DNA of 64,000 nt. Source: Atrichornis clamosus (Eukaryota; Chordata; Aves; Passeriformes; Menuridae). The notes beneath the pieces are model-generated. The model had not been told where the DNA came from, searched no databases, and saw only the letters and a program-made list of their open reading frames with translations. Shown here piece by piece: positions 24,081 through 36,861 of the stretch (position 1 is its first letter; each line of letters starts with the position of its first letter). The DNA is taken from the NCBI GenBank assembly GCA_013400975.1, contig WBMZ01008645.1, forward strand, positions 124,001-188,000, given 5' to 3'. The translations under genes and the position numbers were made by a program.

Positions 24081-27000
24081 GTGGAAGGGGCAGCTAAAAA
24101 GTCCATCTTCCCAAGAATCACATTATTCATTTGATTACATACTGTAACGTGTTTATTCTTGAATAGGCTTTTCTTGTTAAAAACAGTTCTTTACATCTTA
24201 CAAAAATTTCCTGTCCAATGTTTATTCCACTTTCTAGGAAGCAGAAGTTACCAAAGCTTTTCTACACTGTGAGAACATGGTTTTTCATGGGAAAACACTT
24301 ATACTAAACTTTAAAAGCATTTGGAAACATGCATGAGCTCTACTTCCTTTGGTAAAGAAAAGTCAAGCTGGATAACTCCAAGTGGCCTTTTGTAGGAAAC
24401 ACAGTCTTTAAAAATCAGCCTGAATTTAAAATGTTAATTTCAGATGAATTTGAGCTTGTTACTTCTCAAGATTGTGTACATTTGCTTTCCAACTGAGAAC
24501 AGGACTTTCAGAGGTACTGAGGAACTCCAAAGAACCTGTTCCAAATCCCTCGTAAGAAGAATAAGTATTTGGAAGGCCTTGTTACCAAGCCTCAGTTAAC
24601 CTGCTTGGAATATGGCAAATGCTCTCAACATTCCTTTAGTGTTTTTGCTCTTCGTGACTCCAGTGCTATCAACTACTATAAACCAAAAAAATAAGATCAA
24701 GAAACTTGAAATTCCTGGTGCTAGAACTCAATTTGTTTTCCAGAATGTACCTCTTCTTGCAGTCATTCAGGTTGTGAGCCATGCTGCTCCCAGTCCTAAA
24801 TAAAACCTTGGATTTAACATGGACTTCAGATGCTCCTCTAAACCAGAAATCAGGACTAAAGCATTCAAAAGACATTTATGTCAATTCTCTGCATGCCTTT
24901 TGCAACTTCCTATATCACAAATCATTCAGGATTAGGAGCTACTAACTGCATCTAGATAGAGTCGACTTCTAATCCTAAACTTTTCAGAAAGGCAGGAACC
25001 AGCCAGAAATGAAGAACAGTTAATTCAATTATATTTATATCAGACCTATGCTTACACATCTGGACCTTGTTGAATACCTCACTTATTTGGACATCCAGCT
25101 TCTACTTTTCTTAACCCTGTCTTTATTCTGGCCTTTCAAAGTCCCTTACCTCACTAAAACTTTGCTAACACCACCTGCGTTGAGCTCCCACAGAGGGTTC
25201 TTCTCCTGGTTTTATCCCTAGAGATGGAATGGGTAGGAAAGCACGAAGAATTGGGAGTCCTGAAAATACAACTACCAACAGCTATTTAAGGGTTAGCTTT
25301 TGGGCTCAGAAAGAGGGAATTCCTTTCATTTCTATACATCTCTGACATCCTTTGAGTTGCATCACTTATAATCATCCCTCTGTTGCCATGGTGCATGTGA
25401 AGCTCTCCATGGTGAGCAGGCTCGCTGTCTCTGCTCTGACAATAACAAAGAACACAGATGGCCACTGCTATTATTCCCACTCCCTCAGTGTGTCCTTGTG
25501 CACTTGATGGAGTCTGGAAAACGTCTGTGTTGCTCCACCCATACAATATTGACCACCACAAAAGCTGTTGGAGCAGCACTAACAAGATTCAGCACAAAGG
25601 GTCTCAAAAATTTTTGCCTCCCAGTAGTGAAAACATAGGAGCTCTTAAATCAAGGGCCTATAAAGGGTAGTGAAATGAAAAAAAAAAAAAAATAGGAAAA
25701 ATATGCTTTGATAACAAACACCTGCTTAGATGAAGCAAACTGAGAGAACCAACAGTAACCTGGGGCTGTAGATAGGAGCTCAGTTCTCCAGTCCTTCTTT
25801 GATAAAATCACCATTGAGATGATGAGCAGCATGAAAAAAAAGCAAATCATGGCATTGTGCCAAGAATCAGCTGCTAAATGAGCTGATTCATCAAAATACA
25901 GCAGAGAATGCTTCATCCTTTCATGCTCCCCATATCCCAGTGAAGTATCCTATCTTCCTAAGACTTTTCAAAGGCATTCTGTCTAAGCTATACCTAGAAA
26001 AAGGTATCTGCTGAAGGCAGAGTATTTCAGACACTAGTAAGCAAAGCATGTCTATCAAATCTGAATTAAAAGGTTGGAGAATTATTCTTGTTAACCAAGC
26101 AACTTTGAGGTGTCAAAATATTCTTGTGGGCGGCCAAACATTTAAATCTCAGAACAGCCTTATTTCAAGAAAACCAGTTTTAATCTGAAAGTCAATTTCA
26201 TGGAAAACAAAAAGTGTGAAACAGAATTTTTGCCTTAGTATTTTGTGTTTGAACACTCTGGTTCTGGTCCTCTGGGTGTTCCAAAGGACCCCAGTGTTAG
26301 CACCTTCTCCTCTTTTTTCAAGCTATATTTTGGGGATGAAAGCCCAGTATTCTAACGCAGCATTTGTTATTATGTTAAGCTACTTCAAGATTGGACCAAC
26401 AGTTTACCTTCAATCTATCCAAATTTTTTTATTCTTTTTTCTGATTGACAACAGAGAGAGGCAGAGAGTGAGGTGTTCTTTAATATACAAAACAGAGACA
26501 TTATTTCCACTATTTGTAGTAGAATTTATGATAGACACAACTGGTTTTGAAAGCTATTTTCCTTAAATAAATGATTTTGCTTCTAATACTCCACTGTTTT
26601 GCATTTAGTAGCAAGTGATTTATGAAGGAAATCAGTTAAATATTAGAAGTTTTGTACTTCTATAGTTCATTTTTTTCTCCAAAAATTCCATATATGCTTT
26701 TGCAAATTCTGAGCTCTGTATTCAGTAATCATTCTTTCTAACAACCTAAATATGCACTGCATTATTTGCGAATTAGAGAGCAATTTATTCCGAAATTTCA
26801 GAATATGACTTTTCTTCTTGGTGCTATTTTGCAATCTATCAATTTTGTCTTTTATCTACAGTTGCTTCTATGCCACATGAGCCTTAAGAGATATTTCATA
26901 CAGATGTGAATTGAAGGATAAAAAAAAAAGTTTCAGAGTAGAGATCCAACTTTGATTGTGGCCAGAAAGGAAAAACAAGCTCAGTGAATACCAGGTACAG

Positions 27001-30000
27001 TTAAGGAACAAAACAGGACCTTGTACAGGGCCATTGTTAAATAAATATATATCTATAACGAGATGCCTACAGTCACACAAGCCCAGAGCTGACAATCAGT
27101 TCCGTGTTCCTACATGAGTGTGAAGCAGAATTGCTTAAAATCCTCCTAAAACTTCTTTCAGAAATTTCCACATTGAGATATATTTTTCTGTTAATTAGAA
27201 GATTCCACCTGACCCTAAAATATTCATTCAGGAGGATTTTGTGAAATGTGTTCTTCACATATTGATGTAAAATAAGCTTTAAAGGCTTGGTTCAAGACTT
27301 ACATATCCACCAGAGGCACCTGGTGCATAGTTTTAAATAAAATGTGGCCACTAAAAGAAAATTCACGTTCCACAACAAGAATCACTTGGCAAACTGCATC
27401 ATACACAGCAGCTATAGGGAAACATATTTTTGCTACACATTTAATGTGCTAATGTGCAGAAAAGTAATTAACACTTACAGTTGGGATACAATTTAGCACT
27501 TCTTTTTCATGTGTAACTCAGGTGCCAAAAAGGACACCTGAGTTTCTGTTGCCTTTTCCTACCTCACCCTACTGAACACTACATGCAGGGGGAAAGAAAA
27601 CAAAGGCTTTGTACCTCCTCATTAATAAAGTGAATTTCAGCATCTCAAGGGTCTGGACGAAAACCTAAGAAGGCTTTTCTAACCTGGAAGTAAAGTTAAC
27701 TTCATCCTTTACCTCTGTGCCAATTCTGCTAATTTCATAAAACAGTTTATAGAAAAAACACAGAAATGCAACAGACACAGAAGCCAACCCACTGGAAGGA
27801 GGAAAGACTCGACTCCAGCTGGTCCTGTGCTAAAAACAAACCCATCCGACAGTCAGGAGCACTATATTCATCCTGGCTGGCAGCCACACCAATCCCCTTC
27901 CCAAAGCTCTCCTCCTCTCCTTGTCACATCCCATCCACTTCTTAAAAGCTGGTTTTGCACAATTCCTCAAGCCTCCCCTTCCACAGGGAGACTCCCCAGT
28001 TTGCCTCACGCCAGCTCCCAGCCTCTCCTGAGCTCTCCCAGGAGCCTACAGAGACAGGACAAGGTCTTTTGTCTCTGTTTTGGCTCAAGTTCCAGTACGT
28101 GCTGGGTCAGAGATTAATAACTTCGAATTTTTTTCCACATAAAACTTTCTGTGACCACACTCTGGCAAGTGACTGTGGATCTAATTTATTGATAGTAACT
28201 TATTTGCAATTTGACCATGAGAAAGAGCTGATTGTAGACCTGGAGTAACAACTTCAACTTAACTCAGCAGCTATCTAAATGACAGGCCCAACTAAATGAT
28301 GAAACCAAAGCATGAAAACAGGTGCATCAAGTTCACATCCAGCAGGAAAACAGGATGAAGGCACATTCCCACACAGTGGGGAAGTGGACAGACCAACCGC
28401 CAGAAAAGCGCAAAAACCAAGATGCACTGAATTAGATTCCATCTGGATTATGAGAATCTAGGACATCAAACACCATGAGTATTATCCTCACCTCAAGAAA
28501 CTCAGTGAGTAAAGTTTTCTTACCTTTCTTACCTAGAAGCACCCATTTAGTAGAGTTTCTTTGCTGCCATAAAGGTGCTCTAAAGCCTTTAAACATCCTT
28601 ATAGACGAGGCTGCATAAAGAATTCTGGAACCTGGGTTTGGAAGTTTGCAAATAGTTACAACCACATTCACCAAAAAATCTGGCCTATGACTTCTCTGTG
28701 TGTTTCTGGAGTCAAACCTTTTTACAGGCTCCTCAGTGACATTTAATTAGCAGTCTGGGTGGCACATTCAGCCTCATGTCAGCAAAATACCTTGGGTAAA
28801 CAGCAGCAAGCAAGCTTCAATGGGTTTATTTACCACACAGTTATTAACTTGGGTGAACTATTTGTCTTGGGTCTAATATTTATTTTGGCAGAAAACTTGG
28901 TACACATCCTTTATTCTTTTTGACTCTCATATGTACGGAAATTTCAGAAATATCCATTGACAAATAGCAAAGTTCAGAACCTTTTCCTGAAAATAAACAC
29001 GGCTCTATTGCTTTTGTATCAAAATGTTACTAAGCACTGAATTCACTCAACAAAAAACAGAAGGTTCTCTTTCTGTCTCATACTGCATCCTTTACTTCTT
29101 TTAAACACACAGTAACACTCTCCAGAGAACCTGCACCACACTGAATTACTTTACTTTCAATAAAGTCCAGCAGTGGTACTACAGTAACCATCTTCCCCAT
29201 GATTAATAGAGGAAACATTTGGGAAACACGTTATTATTATTCTAAATTACATTTGCTTGACTTAATTTTTATGCGCAGTTACTAAAATATAAAGAGTTCT
29301 GAATTGTTAATTGCACCATTCATCCTTCTGAGATGAGATTTGAAGACAAGGTAACATGTTGCTGAAAGGTTTTTAGTTTGAGAATCTGCAAACTAAAGAA
29401 GAGGGTGCAACATATTGTAAAAGTCAGTCTCCAGGCTACCAAACTAAAAGATTATAGCACCAATGACATCATTAATTAAAGATTTCTGTTAAACTTCAAG
29501 ACTATAATGTACTTCCAGCTTAATGCTGTGACAGAAAACTGTTTTATTCTGCACTTATATGTTGTTTTTCTTCTTATCAGTATTGTCAAATGTTAAATCC
29601 TCTCTTGTCCTACAACAGTATTATCTGTTTCCCAGGCGAGGTAACACACTTCCTTCTGAAATTGTGATGGATTAAGATGCGCTGGCATTATTAATCACAA
29701 CACAGAGGGACCTGGGCAGTGGTTCTTGCTGTAGATTTTGCAGATTGTTTCAATGACACCTTTATCCTCAGCCCATGCAGTCCCCAGTAAATCTATGTTT
29801 TGCATGTAGAGAAAGTACCCAGATGTGACTGAAAAATGGCACTGGAAAAGAATATGGAAAAAACAGATTCCCTCTCCTCTACCTTCCACAGCTGCAAGTG
29901 ATTGATCCTACAGAAGGCCTGTCAGGGACCAGATTCCTTTTCTCTGGTGACAGAAGGAACACAGGAGCAGGCCCTGAAGTTTCCGTACACAGAAAAGCAC

Positions 30001-31160
30001 ATTTACTTCAGTCTTTCCTAGCAGTGGCCAGACTAAGTAGCCAAAAGAAATAACATTCCTGTTTGTAATCAGCTATAGCACAATTACACTTCCTCTGCAA
30101 GGATTAAAGTTTAAAAGAATTGAGAGATACTCTATTGCAATAAAACTATAGATGTTGCATCTGAATTTAGCATAGCTGCACAAAATTTCCTTTCAATAGC
30201 AGTCAATTCATTTTCTCTTTGGCCCATAAAAGTACTAAAATCCTGAATATCAGCACCACAAACCCAAAGTGCAGAGTCAATCACCATTGATTTTCGATAA
30301 CCAGCACTAGCAGTCTTGAAAGGTATCTACTGAAAATATTCGATAACTCATTTTAGATTCTGAAATGCTTAAGTGGGATATTTACTGGTAAACCAGGAAA
30401 AAAAAAAAAGAAGCATATTTAACCTTAAAAGTGAATCAGTTGCTGCAAATAGTCCTTCTCTCTAGTTACAAGTCTGCTTTTGCAAACTTGCAGTCTAATT
30501 ATTCCATGCTCCAATATCCCAAAGGCAACCATGCATTTTTCAAAAGTTATTGGATCGTAATCAGTGCTTTCAACAAGACTTCCAGACAAAGCCTACCCAA
30601 TGCCTTATTTATTAATAATGGCACATGCTTTGATTTATATTGTATGCATTCAGCAAAGAAACAGGCTGTCTCTGGTGGAAAGCAAGCTCCCTCATTTAGT
30701 GATAAAGATGTTTCACCTTCAGCCTACACAGAGCTGCTGAGAAGTCAGAGCAAAGCTGTGGGTTTGGCCCTGTAGAGAAAGAACAGCTGTATCATGAAAA
30801 GGGTGAGTGTCCTAAAGAAACTGCCCCTCTTCCTTCTTGTGGTTTTCCTGTGTGGTTGGAGAAACAAGGAGGTTCATGATCACCTCCTCCATCTGCTCTA
30901 ATTTCCACAGCCAAAATCTGTGCTTTCCTTAGCTTTATTTTCCTTTCTGCCACTCCAAGCCTTCACCCTCACTCAGAGAACATTCCTTCATAAACTGCAA
31001 TCAGACTTTAGCTGGGGATAAAGAGGATTTAAGGACCACAAGGAAATGGAGTCATGTTTTTCTTTATGAAATGTATTTGTCCATGACTGGAGAACATGAT
31101 CTATTCAAGCCAGAAGTCAGTTTTGGCACTGACATGCTGAGATTTCAAGTGAAGGAATAT
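24081..31160. other. Non-coding stretch with pyrimidine-rich island
   Basis: A poly-A run lies at 25678-25692. A C-rich, T-rich plus-strand island at about 27880-28060 supports two overlapping proline/serine-rich frames (96 and 97 codons) that are compositional artefacts. The rest is AT-rich unique sequence. No gene, repeat family or RNA was recognised. Confidence 0.55.
25678..25692 (+). repeat. Poly-A tract
   Basis: Fifteen consecutive A's. No recognisable retroposon body precedes it. Confidence 0.85.
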
Positions 31161-31167
31161 TAATTAT

Positions 31168-31291
31168 AGGAGATATTCAAAACTTGATAGTCAAGGCCCT
31201 GAGCAGCCTGATCTAGGCTGGCTCTGCTCCAAGTGGGGTCTCAAACAGGTGACTTCCAGAGGTCCCTTCCAGTCAACAATTCTATGATTTT
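31168..31291 (+). mobile_element. CR1 LINE 3'-end fragment
   Basis: A 5'-truncated copy of the CR1 non-LTR retrotransposon, reading toward its 3' end on the plus strand. Diagnostic words in order are GAGATATTCAAAAC, AAGGCCCTGAGCAGCCTGATCTA and CCAGAGGTCCCTTCCAGTC. It ends in the octamer-type CR1 tail ATTCTATGATTTTAT. These match the end of the reverse-transcriptase frame and the 3' UTR of avian CR1 as I know the family. The usual AGCAGGGGGTTGGACTAGATGA region is substantially mutated. CR1 copies normally truncate at the 5' side and end without poly-A, as here. It is a dead fragment with no reading frame. Confidence 0.88.
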
Positions 31292-32639
31292 ATTTGAAGG
31301 TTTATAAGGATTCAAGCCAATAGTTTTTAGAATAACCCTGTAATCAAGACAAAAACTTCACTGCATCAGAACAATAAGGAAAATACAGGAAAGAGTCTTT
31401 AGATGACAAAGCCATCAACAGCAACGAGCATGACTCAATGCCCAAGTTCTCTTCCTTTCTTTAGTCCTAAAAAAAGAGATGTTTAAAAAACAGTTCCAGA
31501 ACAGTAGACATTAATATCCAATAGACATTCACTGCACTGCCATCTGGCCTAAATTTCTTTCCATTCCATTGAATTACTTGCATTAGTAACTGGCATTTCA
31601 AAGGGAGACTTTCCACACAAATGGTCTGTTGTCACTATGATTACTTTAGCTTTTACATTTTAAAGTCTAGGTTTTGTCTGGAAAAATGTGAATGCTACCT
31701 TAATACCTGTGATGTAAGGAAAAAGAGCAAATGGTAAGATATTAGTGTCTGGACAGATGCTATTGAGGAGTTCATCTTAAATCACTGCAAGGCCAATATA
31801 TTTTATGCCTATAATTGCTGCTCAAAGTTCACGGTGGCATTTTGCTGATGTGCCTAAAATAGTCTTCGTGGGTGCTGTTAGAGCTGATTTGACAGTAGGT
31901 AAGGCACAAGGGGCAATGATCCAGCTGAATGCCTGTCTGAGTCATTTTGATAAGTGTACAGCCTGTGCAGAAACTTCTTAATTGCTCCAATATTCTTCAG
32001 TTGTTCCTGTTCACAGAGTCTGTGAGAAAGGTCATCAATCACGGAGTATGTGAAGTTTTTATGTTTTGCTTGCTTAACAAAATACATTTTAAAGAAAGTA
32101 AAACCAGTTAATAGGAACTTAAGGAGGTGATGATGTTCCCTCTCCTAATAACAAATTTGGGACATGAATCATTTAGTATCTGTACTAGAGAGAGGCACAA
32201 GCTTAGTACTAAACCTGCTCTTGGTCATGCTTTGCAAGACAAAACACTACCTGTCATAGTAAATAGATCCCTGATAATAAATAGATCCACTGTAATTAAA
32301 AACTTGTGATATATAGAAAGGGGCAGACCAGGAAATCCCATATTCTGGTCCTGGACTTGCCACTGAATTCAAGTCAATCTCTATTGAGCTTTAGATTTTT
32401 GATGAGCCATGAAAGAACCACAGCCTACACCCAGGGATGTGCAACATGTCTTGAGAGATCTGAGAACACAGAGCAGCGTCCTGGATTTCAGGATCCTCTC
32501 ATCACTTCCACGTGATTGAGACAACACCGGGTCTTCATCTGGGGCACAAAGAAAGGTTGGCTTTGGTGCGTGGCACTTCGTTCCTGCCTCCAACCCAAAC
32601 ACAGCCATGAAGAAGGTGACAAAAAAGTGAGTGTGTTGA
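31292..32639. other. Non-coding stretch with small direct repeat
   Basis: AT-rich unique sequence to the right of the CR1 fragment. An exact 11-base word TAAATAGATCC occurs twice, at 32260-32270 and 32278-32288 (18-base period), a minor local duplication. No reading frame above 75 codons and no RNA gene were seen. Confidence 0.55.
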
Positions 32640-32930
32640 CTTTATTTCACTGATTGGTCCCTTTGCTTTGGAATAATCTCGATGCATAAAAAGGTGGTTT
32701 CATTCCAGAAGAGATACCAGGTCTGAATTCAGCCCTCTGTATCTAACACTGTATACATTTCAGTTCGCATCGAGGTTGCCATAGTAACAAAAAGATTTGT
32801 ATTGAATGGCAGAAAAGTCAAAAAATATGATATATGAATCCTGCATAATTTGTTGACAGTAAATATTCATTGCCTGAGGCCTATATCACTTCAAAATTGC
32901 ACATTTTTGCCAAGAAAGAAATGGAAACCT
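32640..32930. promoter_or_regulatory. Candidate enhancer or CNE with an RFX X-box
   Basis: The block contains GTTGCCATAGTAAC at 32775-32788. It matches the palindromic X-box consensus (GTNRCC, short spacer, RGYAAC) bound by RFX factors, which drive ciliary and some neural or endocrine genes. Around it are non-repetitive AT-rich words (AATAATCTCGATGCATAA, CTGCATAATTTG, TATTCATTGCC) and retained CpGs. There is no competing frame and no repeat. The motif is seen directly; activity and conservation are inference. Confidence 0.42.
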
Positions 32931-35900
32931 TGATAAAGCAATTAAATTTTACAGAATATTCACATTTTTCCACTTGCTGCTTTTGAAAATACTTTTCTTA
33001 TAGATATATATACATACACCACCTCCAGTTAGGGAATTCTCCCTGGTTCAGCCAGTGGGGATTTTAAAGAGAAAGAAACCTGTCAATTAGTTTTAAAAAA
33101 AAATTAAAATTATATATTAACTTCTACATTTCCACCATCCAGTTATATTTGCCATTCCAGTTCAGTCTCTCATTTTAAGAACATCTGCAATATTATATCC
33201 AAAGAATCTCACTTTTGAGCATTTTTCTACTCCCCAACATTAAATACTCCTAAAGTGAAACTTCCAATATATTTCTTTTTGTAGCAGATATTTTCATCTC
33301 TTCAACTCCAATGTACCAACCTCAAAGCCTTTCCTCACAAACCAAAACCACACCAATAAGTTCTCTCCCCCAGACTTCATTTGATATAGTAACAGATGGA
33401 TCCCAAAGACACCCACTGGCTTCAAACCTGGAAAGATTTAAGTGCATCTCTAATGTGCCAATTCCCACTGATTCCCACATTCCTATGGAAAACAGTAAAG
33501 GAGAGGATTTTAGGCTGCTGATACAGGCATCCTCAGAAAACCCACAGCTCTACACATGGAAATCCCTGTGACTGCTCCCAGGAGCACTTGCCTGGTTTTG
33601 GGGAAAGAAACCCTTCTCTGGTGTTTCACTAGGAGGGAATGAAAAGCTTCAGCGTCACAGAGGATTGTGGTTTATATGCAGAAAGCTGGAAAGTGTCCCT
33701 TAATTCCTGCATACATTTACCAGCAGCTCACTTAAGTGCTTTTCAGACACTGACTCATCCATTGCCAACACTGGAAGAGAATTCCCACACTTTTAGGATG
33801 GATACAGCACTTCCATAACTACAGGAGTTGGTTTGCTGTACAACAAAAGTGGAACAGTCCCAACTGGTTTTACCTCAGGACGAACATAGAGCTCCCCCCC
33901 ATTCCACAATCAGTCCTAATTAGTAATATTTCATCTTTCCTCACAATACAGGTATAACAGGGCATGTGTTTTTCTTTTAAACAAACACCAAATTGTTTTC
34001 TCCAGAAACACTTCTGAATTTGTTTCCTTCTCAGGACAGGAACTACTATCTGAAGAAGCATCCTGGAAGTCACTCTTAGAACTGGATTTACTGGTTTTTT
34101 GAACTTGAATATCCTAAGAAACATTGTGAAATAGAGCAAGATACGTTTTCATAACTAAAAAGAATTTATTCTAAAAAGGAGATCTGGTGTATTTTTGTTC
34201 CCCAGAACAAATTAAGAATCCTGTATCTGAAACAGATTCAGTGTAGCTTTCATGCCACAAAGACCAGATAAAAACTCTGCATATCTGGAAAGGCTGGTGA
34301 AACAGTTGTCTCAGCAACTGAGGGACTGAGGAATTTGCTGTAGTCAGTGGCAAGTAGGAATGCCAGACACAAAGATCCCTTCCCTTTACTCACTCTGCTA
34401 CTACACAGCCCTGGGTGGGAGCAGCTCCATTTCTTACTCTTGAGTCAGGATTTTCACATTGCTGGCATGTGCAAGAACACTTTTTTCAAATTCTTCTCTA
34501 CTACATCTCTTTGAAGAAGTTTTATTTAAAAATTGGGTTCTCACGCACATTTTTAAATTAATAACATCCTGTAGGCCTGTTTGTATCTGGATTAGTGACA
34601 AAAATGATACTGAGATGAACTTCCAGACTTTTGCCATGCAAGGCTAAAAATTAAATATTAAAATAGTGGAGGAAAAGATCACCTGAGGTGCACTCCTATC
34701 TGTCCCTGAGCTGATTTTAAGGACTGCATGTTGGAATTCCTGCTGACCGATGCTTCAGCTGACTGACATTCTCTACCAGGAGTTACTTCCACTCTATCCC
34801 AGACAGGAAAGAATTCAGCAATGACCAAAATTATTAGCAACAATAGTGCGTGGTACTTTCTCAACACCAGGCATTTTAAATGCATTATCTCTTACATTTT
34901 TAGCAAAGTTACAGTATATAATTATTATTATTTAGTTAAATCTGTAGTTAACTCGTGTTTCGGTCAAGTCATAACTTTACTTCATAATTGGAGTCTTGTG
35001 TTCTGCCTATTAACCTCTACATTTTCGCAAGTAGTTAAATACAAAAGATCAATTCTTTCTTCATAATCAGGAAAAATTTAAGTTTCAAGTCCAACCTGGG
35101 CTAGCCGAAGGGCTCAATAAACCTGCAGGGATTTATTGGGAGCAAAGTTTCGATCTCACATTCAGAAGTAACTTCACAGAGAACAGCTCCAGCACAACAG
35201 TAAATCTCACAGCAGACCTTTTACAAAAACACCAGTAGTTGATTTTTAGTATTTACCACAACATTAACAAAACCCAAACTATGTTTTCCACAGAAAGAAG
35301 CCATCAATTTTATTTTTTTTTTCCCCACTATTTGCTGTGAAGGTAACAGAAAATTACAAACATTCACAAGGAATACCGTAAAGAGATTTTGGACACTGAG
35401 CTCCCGTGGTGCAGAGGAGAGAAGGAATTCCCCCTCACAAAGGTTTTATCAGATGCCTCCCTGAGAACTGCATCACCAGATGAAATCATTCCTCTTACTT
35501 GCATTGGATAATTAAATGGAGAGAAGAAACAATATTACACAATCAATCATTACCAAGCAGCATCTGCAGCACTGACTTTACAGCCAAGTAACAGTATTTC
35601 CTTCCACAACTTTCCACAACCAGCAGTATTAGAAGAAAATAAACTGAAAACTTTGTCGAGTAAATTATAATACTGAATGAAATAATTTTGATCTTTTTGT
35701 GGACATTCTAGAAATGGAAAATAATTTATTCTCTAGCATCCTTGAATGACGAATATTTGGATTTATTTCAAATGGAATCAAAAGAGTCAGAGTGTGTGAA
35801 TGTAATGAATTTTGCTGCTGATACTGGGTAGCAGTGCAAATGGATCTATCACCTCCTTCTTGCCCATTAATGCTAATGCATGTGCATTGAAAAGAGAATA

Positions 35901-36260
35901 TAATCCATAATATATGCAAAAAATCTGCATTATTGTTGGTAGAAGAGTTACACTTGTCCTTGGGCTTTAGTAATATTCTCTGCTGGTGCTCTTTTGTTTA
36001 ATAAAAGCATCATTATTTTTCCTTTTAATTGAATAGTTACACTTCAGAACAACATTAGTAAGACCCATTTTCAACTGAATTTTTACTATAACTCCACCAT
36101 CCTCCTGTTTATATCTCTTTAGGGATGAGTGAATCTGCCTCCAGAACTTGATAGGAGCCAAATATGATTGCCTTTGAAGGTACAAAAAAGTTTAAAAACT
36201 TTTCTTAGGAAATAATTTTCAAAGTACTTATCTTAAGCCTTGCATAAAGGATACAAATAT
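32931..36260. other. AT-rich non-coding stretch
   Basis: Mostly unique AT-rich sequence with short T- or A-runs (for example about 35313-35322). Frames stay below 90 codons and overlap across strands (for example 34434-34637 and 34459-34647). I recognise no gene, repeat family or strong motif cluster. Confidence 0.55.
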
Positions 36261-36263
36261 GAC

Positions 36264-36390
36264 TTTAAAAAACCAAAACCAAATCAACAAAATAATAAAC
36301 TACCCCCAGAAAAACCCCATCATCACAACAACAAGCCAAACCAACAAAACCCTCCAACTAGAATTAAAACTAAAAAGCCTAAAAACAACA
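36264..36390 (+). repeat. A/C-rich low-complexity tract
   Basis: Plus strand composed almost wholly of A and C in words such as AAAACC, CAACAA and AACCCC, with few G or T. The tract has no fixed period. A similar but separate tract lies at 36803-36861. The composition yields a lysine/asparagine/threonine-rich frame that should not be read as a gene. Confidence 0.75.
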
Positions 36391-36802
36391 GCTGAGATAA
36401 GGCAGAGAGTTGGGAATAAGGGAAATATTAAGTGTTACTACAGGCTTTAAGCTTTCCTACCACCACTATATTATTATTTAGTAATCGAAGTTTAATTTCT
36501 TGCACAATTCTATGACTCCATGAGCTGGAACATTAAAAAGAGGTCCTGTGAAGACTCTGTGCCTTTTTCCCCACGTGAGCTCCCCTCTCCTGACACACAC
36601 ACACAAGATTTAGGTGTTGTCCAGCGCTGCCCTGCTTGGCTCAGAGCAACCCCAGTGCAGAGAAGCCAGTGCTGGCCTTGGCCTCTGCTGCTCTGATTCC
36701 GTAGAGAGAAAACAAGCAGCTGTTTCCAGTACCTGAATGCAGAATCTGCACTCAATTAGAAATGCCACCAAAATGAGGAGTTAGTCTCAATAAATAAAGA
36801 CT

Positions 36803-36861
36803 TTAAACAAAAATAAACAACCTAAAAAAACCCCAACCAAAAAAAAAAACCCCAAACCCCA
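36803..36861 (+). repeat. A/C-rich low-complexity tract
   Basis: A-runs alternate with CCCC, for example AAAAAAACCCCAACC near 36824-36838 and a run of ten or more A's followed by CCCC. It is of the same type as the tract 400 bases to the left. No retroposon body was recognised. Confidence 0.8.

Noticed and set aside
27880..28117. Proline/serine-rich frames suggesting an exon
   Set aside because: Compositional artefact of a pyrimidine-rich island, with two frames equally open and no splice-site support.
36504..36521. ATTCTATGACTCCATGAG resembling a CR1 tail
   Set aside because: Only the terminal octamer-like word matches. No upstream CR1 sequence is visible.
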